From the NCBI RefSeq assembly GCF_964204645.1, contig NC_134028.1, forward strand, positions 22,420,153 to 22,484,152: a stretch of 64,000 nucleotides of DNA, written 5' to 3'. Shown here piece by piece: positions 51,601-61,100 of this stretch. The stretch is from Tubulanus polymorphus (taxonomy: Eukaryota > Nemertea > Palaeonemertea > Tubulaniformes > Tubulanidae). The notes beneath the pieces are model-generated. The model was not told the DNA's origin and made no database searches. It worked only from the letters and a program-made list of their open reading frames with translations. The number at the start of each line of letters is the position of its first letter. The first letter of the stretch is position 1. The translations under genes were made by a program, and so were the position numbers.

Positions 51601-53952
51601 GGCTATGCGAAGCGCACAAGGAAATGCGCGCTACAATATATGTAAGTGTTTGTTCTTTTCAATTGTTTATCTTTCTACTGATTTTATTGTCCTGGTTTTC
51701 CATGAAATGAATTTTGAATTGAATTGAATTGAATTGAGTCTTAGTATCTAATACCACATTTTGTGATTGACGTAATTTTACCAGGTTTTTTATGTCTAAA
51801 AGAAACGTGCACTGAATGTTGATGGCGTCTATTATATAGATTTAAGAAGTAAGCCATGGTTTACTAAGTTTACTAAGAAAATACTTCATTTTCATTCGTC
51901 TTCCTGCGTTTCGACGATACTAATAATAATAATATTATCAGACGTTTGCACAGCGCTCGATTCCTTAAATACTTAAAATATTAGTTTCATATCGAACGCT
52001 TTTGCTACGAATGCTTGTTAGTTACTACACTAATCTAAATGTCTAACAGGCATCTATTCTCAGGTATAAGTGACGTGCAAGCTCGTTTATCAGGCGCTTT
52101 ATTGCGCTTTTGATGAAGCGAGGCCGCGAGACAAGTGCCACTGGTTCCAGCTTAAGAACAGGGTGGTGCAATGCGGTGTTCGAACCCACAACGCTTTTAT
52201 TATGATTAATGAACAATTGTTGTGAACGGATAATATAATTTCAACCCCACAATATACGAACTTAAGATCAAATAAAATTTTAAAAATAAGAAATCTAAAA
52301 TATTTCTAGAATAAAGAAAATTTAACATTTTTTAAATTTCGATGATGAATTTCGATTTATATCCCGATCTAAAATCCTAATATCCACGTGAACAGTCGTG
52401 CAACGAGATATGTTCTGAGCTCAAGAATACGACGCTGAAGTGCGGGGTTCGAACCCAAATAATATGACTCACACACATACCGCGTTCACGTTCATCTCCG
52501 AATGAAGAAGAAACTCGTAGCAAGATCTAAGATGTTCGCGTTTAAACAGTTTAACAGACGAACAGTTAAAACATCAAAGCAACTGCTAACGGCACGATTA
52601 GCGCGTATAACTGCTACATTTTGATGGTATGTTTGAAATGTTTGAAATGATTCGTTGTTATTCGCCAAAATTAACGGAACGTGAGGAAAACGTCAGGGCA
52701 GGTTCAGACCTCTTAATCATCAAACACGTGTCGAATAGTACAACGTACACATTACTACACCTCGCTACACATTACCCGCTTCAAAACATTACTACTTTGT
52801 TTGTAACGAGCTAACATTTCCTGAGAAAAAATATCATCGTGAACGGGGGGGGGGGTACCGTCAGCGCTACTGTGGCAATTGGGGATTCCACGTATGGCAG
52901 GCGAGGATCCGCCAGGTGTCGCTAGTAGAAAGTCGGTCTTACGCATTCGATTTCTTATACATTTCAATAAAAACAAAATTAACTTTTCTCTTAATCCATT
53001 AACAATGAAAACTATACCGATATCTGAGAAGAAGAATAGTAGTGTATATTCGGTGTGATAATATATGAATTCGGGAGCCTAAAAATCCAGTTCAAAGTTC
53101 TGACATCGGATGACCGGCTAGTCACGCCATCTGGTGAGATAGATGGTGTCGTAGGCTCCCCATTGAAATGTACACTACCCGGTAATGCTACTGTGGCAAT
53201 CGAAGCTACATATCTAGCCAATCGAATGCTTGGTATACTAATAGAGCGAAATTGCCGGTATAAAAAAAATATATATATATATCAATAGGTCCCGGCGGAA
53301 GGTAATCAAATCCTGCCAGAAGCGGATGGGGTCCTCGCAGATATTTTAGCCCGGGAATTTTTCCGGCGATTTTTAGCTTCACTCGATTATGAAGACGCCG
53401 CACAGGCGGTAATTAGTGTGTCCTGCCCGCCAGACATTGTCTAACGCGGTGCGTTTCTCGCTGCGACGAGATCAGGATGAAGAGCCTGACAAGAATCTTA
53501 AACATCGTCTGAAATGGGAAACGCGCACCGATTTGCGATGTTTAATGGGCGTTTTAACGTCGCCTCGCGATTATAATGATAACGAATTCCCGACGTCTAA
53601 TAGAAGTTCAATTAGTCGAAGTGACTGACTCAGTAACTTCGATAAAAACATTCCATCCGGCTGGAGAGGAGTTCGAGGACTGTAATCGATATTTGTGGCG
53701 TACATTCTTGTTCATAGTTTCTCTATAAGCGGCATAAGATCCTTCGCTTATGGGCTTTGAGGAGTGCAATAATGTGGCCGGGAAGCGAGGATCAACCGGG
53801 TTCGCATCGCGTTTCAAAAAAGCAAGAGTTTTAACGCTACCAAACTTGAGAGAATTTCCAGATGACTCATGAATGTCACTCATGACTGGTGGCCGCTAAG
53901 CGGCTACCTGTCCGCCTAAGAAATTTTGGGCAACGTAATAAACCAATGAAGT

Positions 53953-54031
<79 letters not shown>

Positions 54032-56471
54032 GTTATGGTATTTTAAGTGCCAGAATCCACTTAAGTGATCAATGGCAATTTACCTGTATTTACCTTAGCG
54101 CATTATAGCATTGAATATCAGCTTCTAACAAAGCTACTAAAACTGTGCTCTAAGGCAACCAGGAAATAGAACTTAACACTGCAACTCAATTCGTTTTTCT
54201 AAGTGACTCGATAGAGTGTTGCACCATTCAATTTGTAGCGACGTAAACCGTATTTTCGCGTCGACATTGCCCCCGTTATTGAACACCGAAACGGCTGTCG
54301 CTGTTATCATTTGGTTTATGCAGCTGTTCCCGCGGTCAATAACGCGCTGAGCGGAGAAAGTGACCAATTTGTAACGTCGAATATCAGCTCTTAACAGCAA
54401 TCCCATTTGACCGCAAAACATTCGGCCCCGGAGACAAAGCGGTGACATCTCTCATCCAGTCTTTTACACTAATATATCGTCGCTATACCGCAGAGATCGG
54501 TGCGTGATGAATTACGAAATATTTATACGGCCGAATTTTCCGTGATATCCACAGCGCGTAAATACGAAACTAATGATTTTGTAATGAGCGCGTCGCCTCT
54601 GGCTGCGGGGAGAGATGCGGCATGTTTGACACAGACACACGAAGCTCTCCTACGAATATCCGAGGCGTATTAAACAAAAAAGAGGAAATGTCAGACTCGA
54701 CGTCTGAACAGAGGATTAAATCAATTTACAGTCGAATCGATAGATTTCACTAATACTGATTCCCTAGCGGAATACGGAACCAACTCGTCGCGGATGTGAC
54801 AACTTTCAAATGGCTTCGTCGATTGGCTCCGTTCCAATCGATGAATCCGCGACGTGAAACATAGTGATGTAAACCCTCGAAAACTAATATCATATGTAGG
54901 AGGCCAACTATCTTAGAAATTAAATGTTTTATCTTTAAGAAAGGTTTAATTTAAGGCATCACGAAGTTGTAAGACGAATGCCATTCAAGTACAGCGCACA
55001 TAGCGGGCCGTTGAGGATGCATGTATGAAATAGATCATTGCATGAGTATTGTACTGAATTCTGTAAAGTAAAGGAAACATTTCGGACTCTTTTTCAAGTT
55101 TTCAGTGAGTGATTTCATAAATAATCGCCCCATCACGCACTTAGTGTATCATCGAGGACAACATCAGTATTCCAGAAGATGAAGATATATTCCAAATGTT
55201 GAATAAACTACTATAAAGCTCAAGGAAACATTTCAGGCTCTTTTCATTCTTAGTGTGAATGTAAAATATCTTTTAAAGTATCCTCGCAACACGGACTCAG
55301 AGTGTCTCATCAACGAGATTATAATGAGGATAACATCAGTATTCCTGATGTTGAGAATTAAGATATAGTCCAAATATTAAATAGAGTACTAGCTTAAGGA
55401 AATATTTCAGGCTCTTTTCATGCTTTATACGGGATTCTAAAGTATCTTTACAACGCGAACTCAGAGTGTTTTATCAATGGTTATTATGAAAAACCTACGT
55501 ACCTTCCGTTTAGACTTGAGCTGTTGCGTGTCTCTGATTTCATCAGCGTTACCGGGAGTCGTTCTTTGCCACAGTTTACGTCCGACAAATGCATACGTGA
55601 ACGTCAATATGAGTAAAGGAACTAGATACGTTAAAACCAGTATGAATATCGTATATCCACTGCGCCAGTGAGGACTGGGCCAAGATTCGTTACAGATCTG
55701 AGTACCGGTGGCCGGGTTGAACGTCAAACGCCCTATATACAACTGTACAGACGACAGGCCCGTGGCGATCACCCATATTACCGAGATGACGATTTTGTAA
55801 CGGGATTTTGTCATTCGCGACCTCAACGGGAACGTCACTACCCAAAACCGGTCGATTCCTATAGCCATGTTCGTGCAGACGCTGGCCGTCACCGAGGTCA
55901 GCTGCATGAACAAAACAATAGGGCACATAGGCTCGGAGAATATCCAACTTCTCAACATCAGACTGCTGAATGTGAACGGCATGCAGAACAGCGCCATCAC
56001 CAGATCGGCGATGGCGAGACTTATCAAAAACCCGCGCAGGTCGGTGCGAGACCGTTTACCGCACGAGAAAACAATAATCACCAAAATATTACCGACAACA
56101 GATAGCACGATCGCTGACGTATAAAATACAATGAGCACAATTTGAGATTCGATCGGCAACGGGCCTGATAACGGGGCCGGTGACGTCATATTGGCCGTAT
56201 CCACGCCCGATGTTTCGTTCGTGAAGTTAAGATAACCGGATTGCGGTATTTGTGAGTATATATATTCCGGATTGATGGCCTTGCTGTCGGCGGCGGTTGA
56301 CGCGGTCGAGTTTGAGTCCATACCGGTGCCGACCGGTTGAGTGTTAATAGCGGTAGCTGGTAGTGGTTCTTCATATCCCATGCTATCCTGGACTATCCTA
56401 GCCACGGATATCCCTCGCACGTAGTTGCTGTAAGTCGGGTTTTTGATCGGTTCAGGAGACCGCGATGTCAT
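24387..56471 (-). CDS. Rhodopsin-class neuropeptide G-protein coupled receptor, four coding exons
   Basis: Seven-helix plasma-membrane receptor joined from 56471-55503, 31627-31409, 27592-27319 and 24673-24387 (complement), 582 residues. First two junctions are phase 0 with donors GTACGT and GTAAGC. The start is the first in-frame ATG after an in-frame TAG at 56522-56520. Residues: N-glycosylation sequons at 54, 82, 85, 94 and 261; TM1 with Asn 128; TM2 with Asp 156; Cys 183 and Cys 260 for the TM3-ECL2 disulfide; DRF at 207-209 in place of DRY; Trp 233 in TM4; Pro 285 in TM5; CWLP at 338-341 in TM6; NPIIY at 384-388 in TM7; Cys-Cys at 412-413 behind helix 8. TM6-TM7 (FAFHWIAMSNS) recall GPR83 and tachykinin/NPY-type peptide receptors. 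The ligand cannot be assigned. The short distance to the convergent iGluR gene has no proven functional meaning. Confidence 0.92.
24861..25033. mobile_element. 173-bp foldback element
   Basis: Ends AGTGCGTCTACACCGCGGCG and TGCGGTGTAGACGCACT are inverse over 27 bp; an inner ACACCGCATTGCGGTGT palindrome repeats the same motif. Lies in the GPCR gene's last intron. Confidence 0.8.
25901..25980 (+). CDS. Candidate isolated first exon encoding a signal peptide
   Basis: ATG followed by MHIFSILINLILIFGTVCEA, a hydrophobic core with a plausible cleavage after Cys-Glu-Ala, then LRFQRAT and a near-consensus donor AC|GTAAGA (phase 2). Continuing exons were not found on this strand inside the window. It lies beyond the GPCR 3' end, in that gene's intron 3 on the opposite strand. 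It may be chance: a 27-residue frame is short. Confidence 0.3.
26776..26885. repeat. Palindromic element, family B
   Basis: GGATCCGGTTCCACAGTTGT at the left is inverted at the right as CAACTGTGGAACTGGGTCC; middle contains TTAGTTCATTTTCAAT, the inverse orientation of the copy at 7538-7650. Confidence 0.75.
26905..27120. repeat. Cluster of GGGACATTTTTTCCGGG units
   Basis: About ten short units reading GGGACATTTTTTCC/GGAAAAGATGTCCC in both directions, partly tandem (27018-27118). Related to the element at 22304-22693. Confidence 0.65.
27319..27592 (-). CDS. GPCR coding exon 3: helix 8 and proximal tail
   Basis: Acceptor CTTTTTCAG, phase 0; KDLQMLWVRWFPVSRCCLRR continues NDSFR of exon 2 as helix 8, with a probable palmitoylation Cys pair. 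The favoured donor is ATAC|GTAAAC at 27319, phase 1. If not spliced there, the frame runs 7 residues further to a TAG at 27299, giving a shorter receptor. Confidence 0.88.
27715..27802 (-). mobile_element. tRNA-like SINE head
   Basis: Minus strand: A-box-like GTGGTTCGGTGGATCGAG and B box GGTGGGTTCGAATCCC about 45 bases apart. Inside a GPCR intron. Confidence 0.5.
27803..29190. other. GPCR intron 2, no exon recognised
   Basis: AT-rich with stops in all frames; nothing else seen. Confidence 0.55.
29195..29550. repeat. Tandem array derived from the interior of palindromic family A
   Basis: AGAACC(A)AAATGAGC recurs near 29231, 29280, 29352, 29399, 29447, 29495 and 29537, each with TTAGATTGGCTATAG- and TTAGACTGGTC-like pieces; most spacings are 42-49 bp. 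The ends of the family A palindrome are missing. Confidence 0.75.
29551..31408. other. GPCR intron 2, no exon recognised
   Basis: A weak inverted pair (GGATCCCGTTCCGCAG, GGAACCGGATCC at 29625-29727) is the only structure seen. Confidence 0.5.
31409..31627 (-). CDS. GPCR coding exon 2: TM6 and TM7
   Basis: 73 codons, acceptor TTTCGTTGCAG, donor GTAAGC, phase 0 on both sides. VIKMLVVVVVLFGVCWLPLH is TM6 and ILYFAFHWIAMSNSFANPII begins TM7 with NPIIY. Joins KSKRK of exon 1 without a gap. Confidence 0.96.
31628..34003. other. GPCR intron 1, part; no exon recognised
   Basis: Contains a 17-base G run (about 32187-32203) and a C run (about 32467-32476). A 127-codon open frame on the minus strand (33119-33502) shows no domain. 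Confidence 0.5.
34004..34440. repeat. Palindromic family A copy split by a TIR element
   Basis: The left piece GACCAGTTATACAGTCATAC (to 34029) and right piece TTAGATGTAAGACCAGTCTA (from 34351) join to the family A sequence if 34030-34350 plus one TTA is removed. Confidence 0.75.
34030..34350. mobile_element. 321-bp TIR element with TTA target duplication (PIF/Harbinger-like MITE)
   Basis: Ends AGCCCGCCGCACACGGCA and, inverted, AGCCCAACGCACACGGCA (16 of 18 match). TTA flanks it on both sides (34027-34029, 34351-34353), the duplication typical of PIF/Harbinger transposons. The interior is a run of AAAACGTTTT-type palindromes and encodes nothing. Confidence 0.8.
34441..36767. other. GPCR intron 1, part; no exon recognised
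   Basis: Frames of about 100 codons at 34719-35084 (-) and 35400-35711 (+) show no domain. A tRNA A-box-like GGCCGAGTGGTTAGGTCTC is on the minus strand near 36710. Confidence 0.5.
36768..37265. repeat. Palindromic family B copy split by a retrotransposon
   Basis: GGACCCAGTTCCACAGTTGT begins the left half; the right half ends CTGTGGAACTGAATCC. Removing the insert 36830-37205 with one AATAAAC restores an uninterrupted family B palindrome. Confidence 0.8.
36830..37205 (+). mobile_element. 5'-truncated non-LTR retrotransposon with reverse-transcriptase C-terminus
   Basis: The + frame ending at 37033 reads YKNSFFPKTIAQWYTLPASV and ESFRRLVSVAHR, the conserved carboxy end of Jockey/CR1-type reverse transcriptase polyproteins (NSFFPRT-x-W-N-LP pattern, known from the family). 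A 3' UTR follows and ends in ATGA/TGAA repeats. The 7-bp AATAAAC occurs directly on both sides (36823-36829, 37206-37212). Confidence 0.8.
37266..38160. other. GPCR intron 1, part; nothing recognised
   Basis: AT-rich, no structure seen. Confidence 0.5.
38161..38330. mobile_element. 170-bp hairpin: 74-bp arms, 22-base loop
   Basis: Arms 38161-38234 and 38257-38330 match as inverted complements at 67 of 74 positions. As RNA, four of the seven mismatches are G-U pairs. Could be a foldback MITE or a source of small RNA; it lies in GPCR intron 1. Confidence 0.85.
38331..41456. other. GPCR intron 1, part
   Basis: Only a tRNA-like B-box relic (complement of CCGGGATTCGAACACTAACC, 39415-39434, a SINE remnant) was seen; no exon. 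Confidence 0.45.
41457..41570. repeat. Palindromic element, family B
   Basis: AGACCCAGTTTCACAGCCGC at the left, CTTACAACTGGATACTGG at the right, with CATCGAAAATGAACTGATTT in the middle. Confidence 0.6.
41571..46465. other. GPCR intron 1, part
   Basis: Holds a C run (about 42370-42386), a relative of the 2492 foldback core (44156-44194), degenerate family A pieces (45330-45480) and a G run (46074-46086). No exon recognised. Confidence 0.45.
46480..46850. repeat. GCA/ACC-rich minisatellite
   Basis: GTAACACCGACATCAGC recurs at 46526, 46616, 46688, 46760 and 46814, spacings 90, 72, 72 and 54, all multiples of 18. Low-complexity units leave frames open on both strands (Ala/Thr/Pro on +, Leu/Val or Ala/Gly on -), which is a composition effect. 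Confidence 0.9.
46866..50451. other. GPCR intron 1, part
   Basis: A degenerate family A piece at 47215-47310 and a GAGA run near 48815-48845; no exon recognised. Confidence 0.45.
50452..50692. mobile_element. Foldback element with about 80-95-bp arms
   Basis: Arms 50452-50529 and 50598-50692 share CCGCAAACCCTTCATTG and GCGGCCACCAGT as inverted complements. A third, single arm is at 53885-53950 (TGGTGGCCGCTAAGCGGC), so the family has more than one copy here. Confidence 0.7.
51540..51738 (+). mobile_element. 3' tail of a non-LTR retroelement with GAATT repeat
   Basis: CGTTGGCTGTCTTTGAGGCT, then AT-rich UTR-like sequence and a tail of four GAATT units at about 51716-51737. No coding part remains. 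Confidence 0.45.
52100..52500. mobile_element. Two tRNA-like B-box relics
   Basis: GCGGTGTTCGAACCCACAAC near 52171 and GCGGGGTTCGAACCCAAA near 52442, 270 bases apart and in the same orientation. Probably remnants of one SINE family. Confidence 0.35.
52501..53884. other. GPCR intron 1, part; no exon recognised
   Basis: G run at 52846-52854. Sequence around 52860-52930 is shared in part with 10850-10900 (CCAGGTGTCGCTAGTAG-like), so it is repeat debris. Confidence 0.4.
53955..54036. repeat. ATT microsatellite
   Basis: About 27 units of ATT with two GTT interruptions. Confidence 0.95.
55071..55480. repeat. Three tandem 150-175-bp repeats beside the GPCR exon 1 donor
   Basis: AAGGAAACATTTC recurs at 55071, 55222 and 55396 (as AAGGAAATATTTC). 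GAGTGTNTTATCAANG and GATAACATCAGTATTCC-like stretches repeat with it. The last unit ends about 22 bases from the donor at 55502. Confidence 0.75.
55503..56471 (-). CDS. GPCR coding exon 1: N-terminus to TM5 and ICL3
   Basis: 323 codons from ATG at 56471-56469 to AAG before the donor GTACGT at 55502. Contains the extracellular tail and TM1 to TM5, ending RDTQQLKSKRK in the third intracellular loop. An open GTG four codons upstream is not a likely start in an animal. The exon's 5' border is probably the acceptor ending at 56569. Confidence 0.95.
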
Positions 56472-56518
56472 AACGCCTCCCACGTCGCCTGACTGTAGCC
56501 GCGCCTCACAGCGTCCAT
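56468..56518 (-). promoter_or_regulatory. Upstream ORF overlapping the GPCR start codon
   Basis: ATG at 56518-56516 opens a 16-codon frame (MDAVRRGYSQATWEAL) whose TGA at 56470-56468 overlaps the receptor ATG at 56471-56469 as ATGA. If present in the mRNA it would lower initiation at the main start or favour reinitiation there. Transcript inclusion depends on the acceptor at 56569 being used. Confidence 0.45.
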
Positions 56519-56568
56519 TCTAGCCGCCGATACCGCTAAAAGCCGTTGTTATATACGGGGTCGATTTT
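56472..56568 (-). other. 5' UTR part of GPCR exon 1, with upstream splice acceptor
   Basis: The minus strand reads CTATTTTCCATTTCAG ending at 56569, a strong acceptor, so a non-coding first exon probably lies farther upstream (higher coordinates). The reading frame of the receptor is closed by TAG at 56522-56520 within this stretch. Confidence 0.55.
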
Positions 56569-57670
56569 CTGAAATGGAAAATAGTAAAGTCTGCATCAAA
56601 TTATTTTTAAAGCGTGAACATCATTTGAGATTCCTGGGGCCAGTTACGATTTCGTGGCTTACTCGTGGGACAGTGGCTTAGATTTATGACCATCAAAATC
56701 TATTGCCGATATAACAACTCAAAACCAAGTCTTAAGATTTTAGATCACGTTTGGACTGGTGAGATTATCCTGGGCTATTCATAAGAAACGAATTACTCCT
56801 AAGTTAATTCAAGAATTTGTCCTTATCGTAAAACTTTGGGCTAGCAAAAAAATGAATCGTAAAACCGCCTTCGTGGTTTAAGGTAACGATGTTGCCCGAC
56901 GCATAGCCAGTCGCTCCGGTGTTATGTCTGGGTGATGCCGTTTAAACAAAGAAAATATAGCGGCACATTGTTTCGTACATACATACATACACGTAGATGC
57001 AGCTTCTATATACACTGCTGATTCTAAAAACCTTCGATTTCATTTAAATGCGTAAACGTTATTATAGCCCGACGCGTAAGATGTTTGTAAACATTTACCG
57101 CGCTCTATTCAGAATTCGCAGACGTCGTTCAATGTTTCAACCTATAGAGAATTGATTACCAGCTTATATCGGAGCCGAGGATCGAGAGAGAGAGAGACAG
57201 AGAGATAAAGAGAAAGTTCATCGCTTGAATAACCTTCCCATCAGGGAGAGTAGCTATTGTTTCATTGTCCTGCATTGTCTGTTTGTCCCGGTATCATTCG
57301 ACCATCCCCGCGACCCCTGTAGGTATCGCCCCGGCGATGTTTGGAAATAGTTGCAAATGTTGAAAAGAATCAGTGACTGTCGACTAGACCAGTCGATGAA
57401 GCGATATTTGCTTAATTGGCAAATATTTGCTCGATCTGTCGCTCCGAAATACCGGCCGCGATTCATATAAGTATTGCAGCAAGCTGCGTGTATGTTTAGT
57501 GCATTTGGTGGTCACTCCGTGCGTGTGTCAGCGACTAGGTCAAACTTCCGATGAACAATTCAACATTTGCCATCACTCTTTATTTCAACAAAATGAGTTT
57601 TAAATTCATATCCGCAAAGATAACTTTTCGTTTTTTACATTTCTTTTCATCGCTACCAGAACTGATTTCA
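56569..57670. other. Upstream of the GPCR coding exon
   Basis: Likely 5' intron. A degenerate family A palindrome lies at 56636-56770. A GAGA run (57183-57215) and an ACAT run (56980-56992) were seen. Confidence 0.45.
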
Positions 57671-57679
57671 TTTGTACGA

Positions 57680-58112
57680 GCTAACTGCATTCTCCCCGGC
57701 AGGGATACGAACCTGATGGGATTGATATCTAGCGATTTTTTTATTTTTTTTTTACCACCCTCAACTCTCATCCTCAACTCTATGGCTTTTACCAACCTGC
57801 AGTTCACAGGGGGTTCGATGTTTATTTTGCCCAATGAGGGAGAGAACAAAGAAGAACCTTCGACCAAGAAACTCTGCCACCACCAGGGTTTGAAACCATA
57901 AACCCCGCTTGATTGACGAGACCAGTGACCGGCGGCTTAAACCTCGAGGCCACTGCGCCTATCTAGCGATACAGTCATAGGTTCGAATTAATTCCTGGCG
58001 AGGGAAGGATGGCTACGCCAATCCATATCCATATCCATAATCCATATCGTAATCCATATCATACCGGCATTCATAAGTTTATAAGAATGAAAATAAATCA
58101 TATCATATCATC
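57680..58112. mobile_element. SINE-like compound element with ATATC tail
   Basis: Three tRNA-arm-like boxes: CCCCGGCAGGGATACGAACC at 57696, CAGGGTTTGAAACCAT on + (complement of a B box) near 57882, and GGTTCGAATTAATTCC at 57980. The region ends with ATGAAAATAAATCATATCAT (58087 on) as at 9366. Order of parts is unclear. Confidence 0.5.
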
Positions 58113-61100
58113 TTTAAACTCAATCTACGAAACTATGTTAATTGCATAAGTCATCTGGACCGAATTTAATAGTTATAAAGTATAACCTCCGACCTAATTA
58201 TACCTGAAATTTACTAAATTAGTGTGAAATCTTACCGAGATCTATACAACCGACTGTTCCTTCCTTTATCTTCCATGTTCACATGTTTTTGCATATACTA
58301 TTGGCGTTAGATGTTATGAATTATGAATTTGATCAAATCAGAATCGCGATCGCATTGAACTTCACTTTACGTGTCTGAGCATTACAGCTCCGTATACGCT
58401 GTATTCTTTCCGCCGACTTGTTGCCAGAAGCGGCGCTAGTTTTCATCGGACGTGTAGCGTTTATCATATTTTTCACGGTTAACTCCACGACCGGCACGTT
58501 ACAAACAGTTCATTTCTATACGAAACGTACTCTATGGCTTTAGACCTGAGGACCGGGATCCAATCCACGTCACAGTTACACAGTTCAAACCATATACTAA
58601 AAAAAAAACTATCCAACCAGGGGCGCGATTGAGCTTTGCCTACCTGGAAAACTGCGCAACTATACAGATTCATATCTATATTTATTACCAGAAATCTATA
58701 AAGACTTTATAAATTTTTGTTATAGCAAAATTCATATACTTGTTGATAACGATGACGACTATTTGAAGTCGGTCCCAAAGCCAGATCTATGAGTCCTCGA
58801 GGGATACACCCTTCGCGTAAATAGCGAGGAATTTGGCACCCGAATATGGAATTTCTATATATGCGTGCTTTGAATTTTGAGTATTTGAAGATAATCAATT
58901 TTAGAGGGCGTTTCGAGCTATTTGGCTAAGCAAACACTAGCGGAATAATGAACAACAACAACAACAACAACAGGTTTTCATGCGTGAAATTTAATTAATT
59001 TAAAGCGACGGGTGTTATAAGTGCTACACGTGTTTAGTCGCCTTTCGGACATCTGAATTATGATAAACTTTATCACACTGAGGATTTTAACTCATTTCTG
59101 CTAGAGTTGAGTTGTTTGAAATATTACGGTTTTAATTCAAGTTAAGACGGAGGGAGGGAATCTTGTACGCCTAATAGGCCTGTACATACAGCTTATAATA
59201 GAAGAAAAGGTTTAATTCGTTGACGACACGATACGAGTTCATTGTAGAAACAAAGTTAATAGCGTTATATAATGCAAACCTTTTTCCTATATAGCCAAAA
59301 TTTACCTAAAAAATGTATTTATTTCATAACAGATTTATATATCATACTGCGTATCAAGCTTTTCTTCTGATTTTATAATAAAATCCATATCGACCGCTTC
59401 TTCAATACCAGAGAAGTGATCATAGCGAAGGCTTTACAGTCACACACACACACACACACACAGAAATTCATTTTCTTTGTCAATTTTGTACACGTTGTTT
59501 ATCATGAAAGCACAATATCAGATCGTAACAATTCGCTAATGACGTGCACTGTCAAGATATGAAACGTTTCGAGTTCGTTTAATGTTTTGAATTTCTAGAA
59601 TTCTGTGTATTCGGTAAACCGATACGCGGAATCGATTGTCGAGAAGTATTTATGTAAAATGCGGATAGGTTCAATTTGAGCTATATTGAAGTGTCGTCGT
59701 TCGGGAAACTCTGAAAGCGCGCTCGTATATGTAAAGAGATGAAATGAATACGTTTACGAAGCGCTTGATTTTCGTCGAAATCCTAGCGGAGAGGAATTCA
59801 ATTCGATATCATCAGCGACGTCAGAAATCATTACCGCTCGATAAGCGACCAAGTGTTGCCCCCGATATCCAATGAACCCCGCACCGCAACTCCGCCTAAA
59901 ATTGACTATATAACTCGAATCGATTTGTCGATGCGTCGACGCAATTTGAACCTCGAATTCCCACGCCTCAGTCGATTTTGATAAATGGCTTTCCGCAGAA
60001 AATAAAACCTGATATCATCGGAAGGATGAACAGTACTTTTTAATTTATTTCAATATTTAGTTCCATTCGATTCAAAGTTAATTTGCTCCTTATAGAAAAA
60101 TTAGCACAGATGATTATCCCAACACCTTGGGTTACATACATTTAAACCATGTAGCCAAAATGATGACCGTGCCATTTTTGGGGTGTCTGGGCGTTGATAA
60201 ACGGCTTTTACAGGCTCCTGACCTCTGTAAATGTCCTTTAGACGATTGTAATTTTGTAACCGACGCATAGAAAAGAGTCTACATATTATTGTACATATTC
60301 GCATAGTGACAAATAAATTTCTGGCAAGTTCATAAGTCCGCTTTTCAGGGGCAAAAACAAACTATTTTACAGCTGCTAGCCCCATTTCGTTAGGGTACTT
60401 TTGTCCTGTATTTTCATGGGTCATTTTTATCCTCTTTAAAAACTATTTATGATGCGTATTCTATCATATCTCGTCGGTCCATAGATGGAGTCTGGCAGTT
60501 TTAGCCACATTAAACCCGTTTGAATCTCGAGTTTTCAGTCATGCAAGAATCGGTTCTAAAATTTGCACCAATGCGAAATGAGAGCGATATGAAAATCGGT
60601 GGCCAGTTTTAGCCACGCGCATAAGAATTCAGGGTTATCGAGAGACATTCTGCACTGGATTAACCAACCGAAATTAGTGAATTGGAATGATTCCTTTGAT
60701 AGACGTCCTATTTTATCAAAACTAAGGTCAAAAGGTTCGGATTTTTCAAACGAAATACTCGTTTGCCGTGGACTATCCTGAATAAATGAACATTAAAGAT
60801 GTGGGCTAATGACAGCGATTCAAGCGGTTTTATTAGCGTAACTAGTTCACCGCTGGTACTATACTTAGAGCTAGAAAACCAGGTGCATCGCTTCAAACGT
60901 GCGGGTTCAGGTGGAGAATATACAAAGAAAAAGAAAATAGTTCGATAAAAAGTGTGTCGGTGATACCTGAAACCGAAACTGTGCCACACCTGAGCTGGTT
61001 AAAATACATACCTGTTAGTTCGGCTTTACGTAATTGGCTTATTTCAGTTAGCGGGATGAAAACAACGAAACATTCTATCTAAAACCGTTGCGTTTAAAAT

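Noticed and set aside
53608-53883. 91-codon minus frame MSDIHESSGNSLKFG...
   Set aside because: Overlaps repeat debris next to a solo foldback arm; composition is plausible but nothing else supports coding.
54173-54448. 91-codon minus frame with a true ATG
   Set aside because: No recognisable domain and no splice or poly(A) context; left out as unsupported.
55668-56124. 145-codon and 85-codon + frames across GPCR exon 1
   Set aside because: Antisense shadows of the receptor exon, whose frame has all class A motifs.
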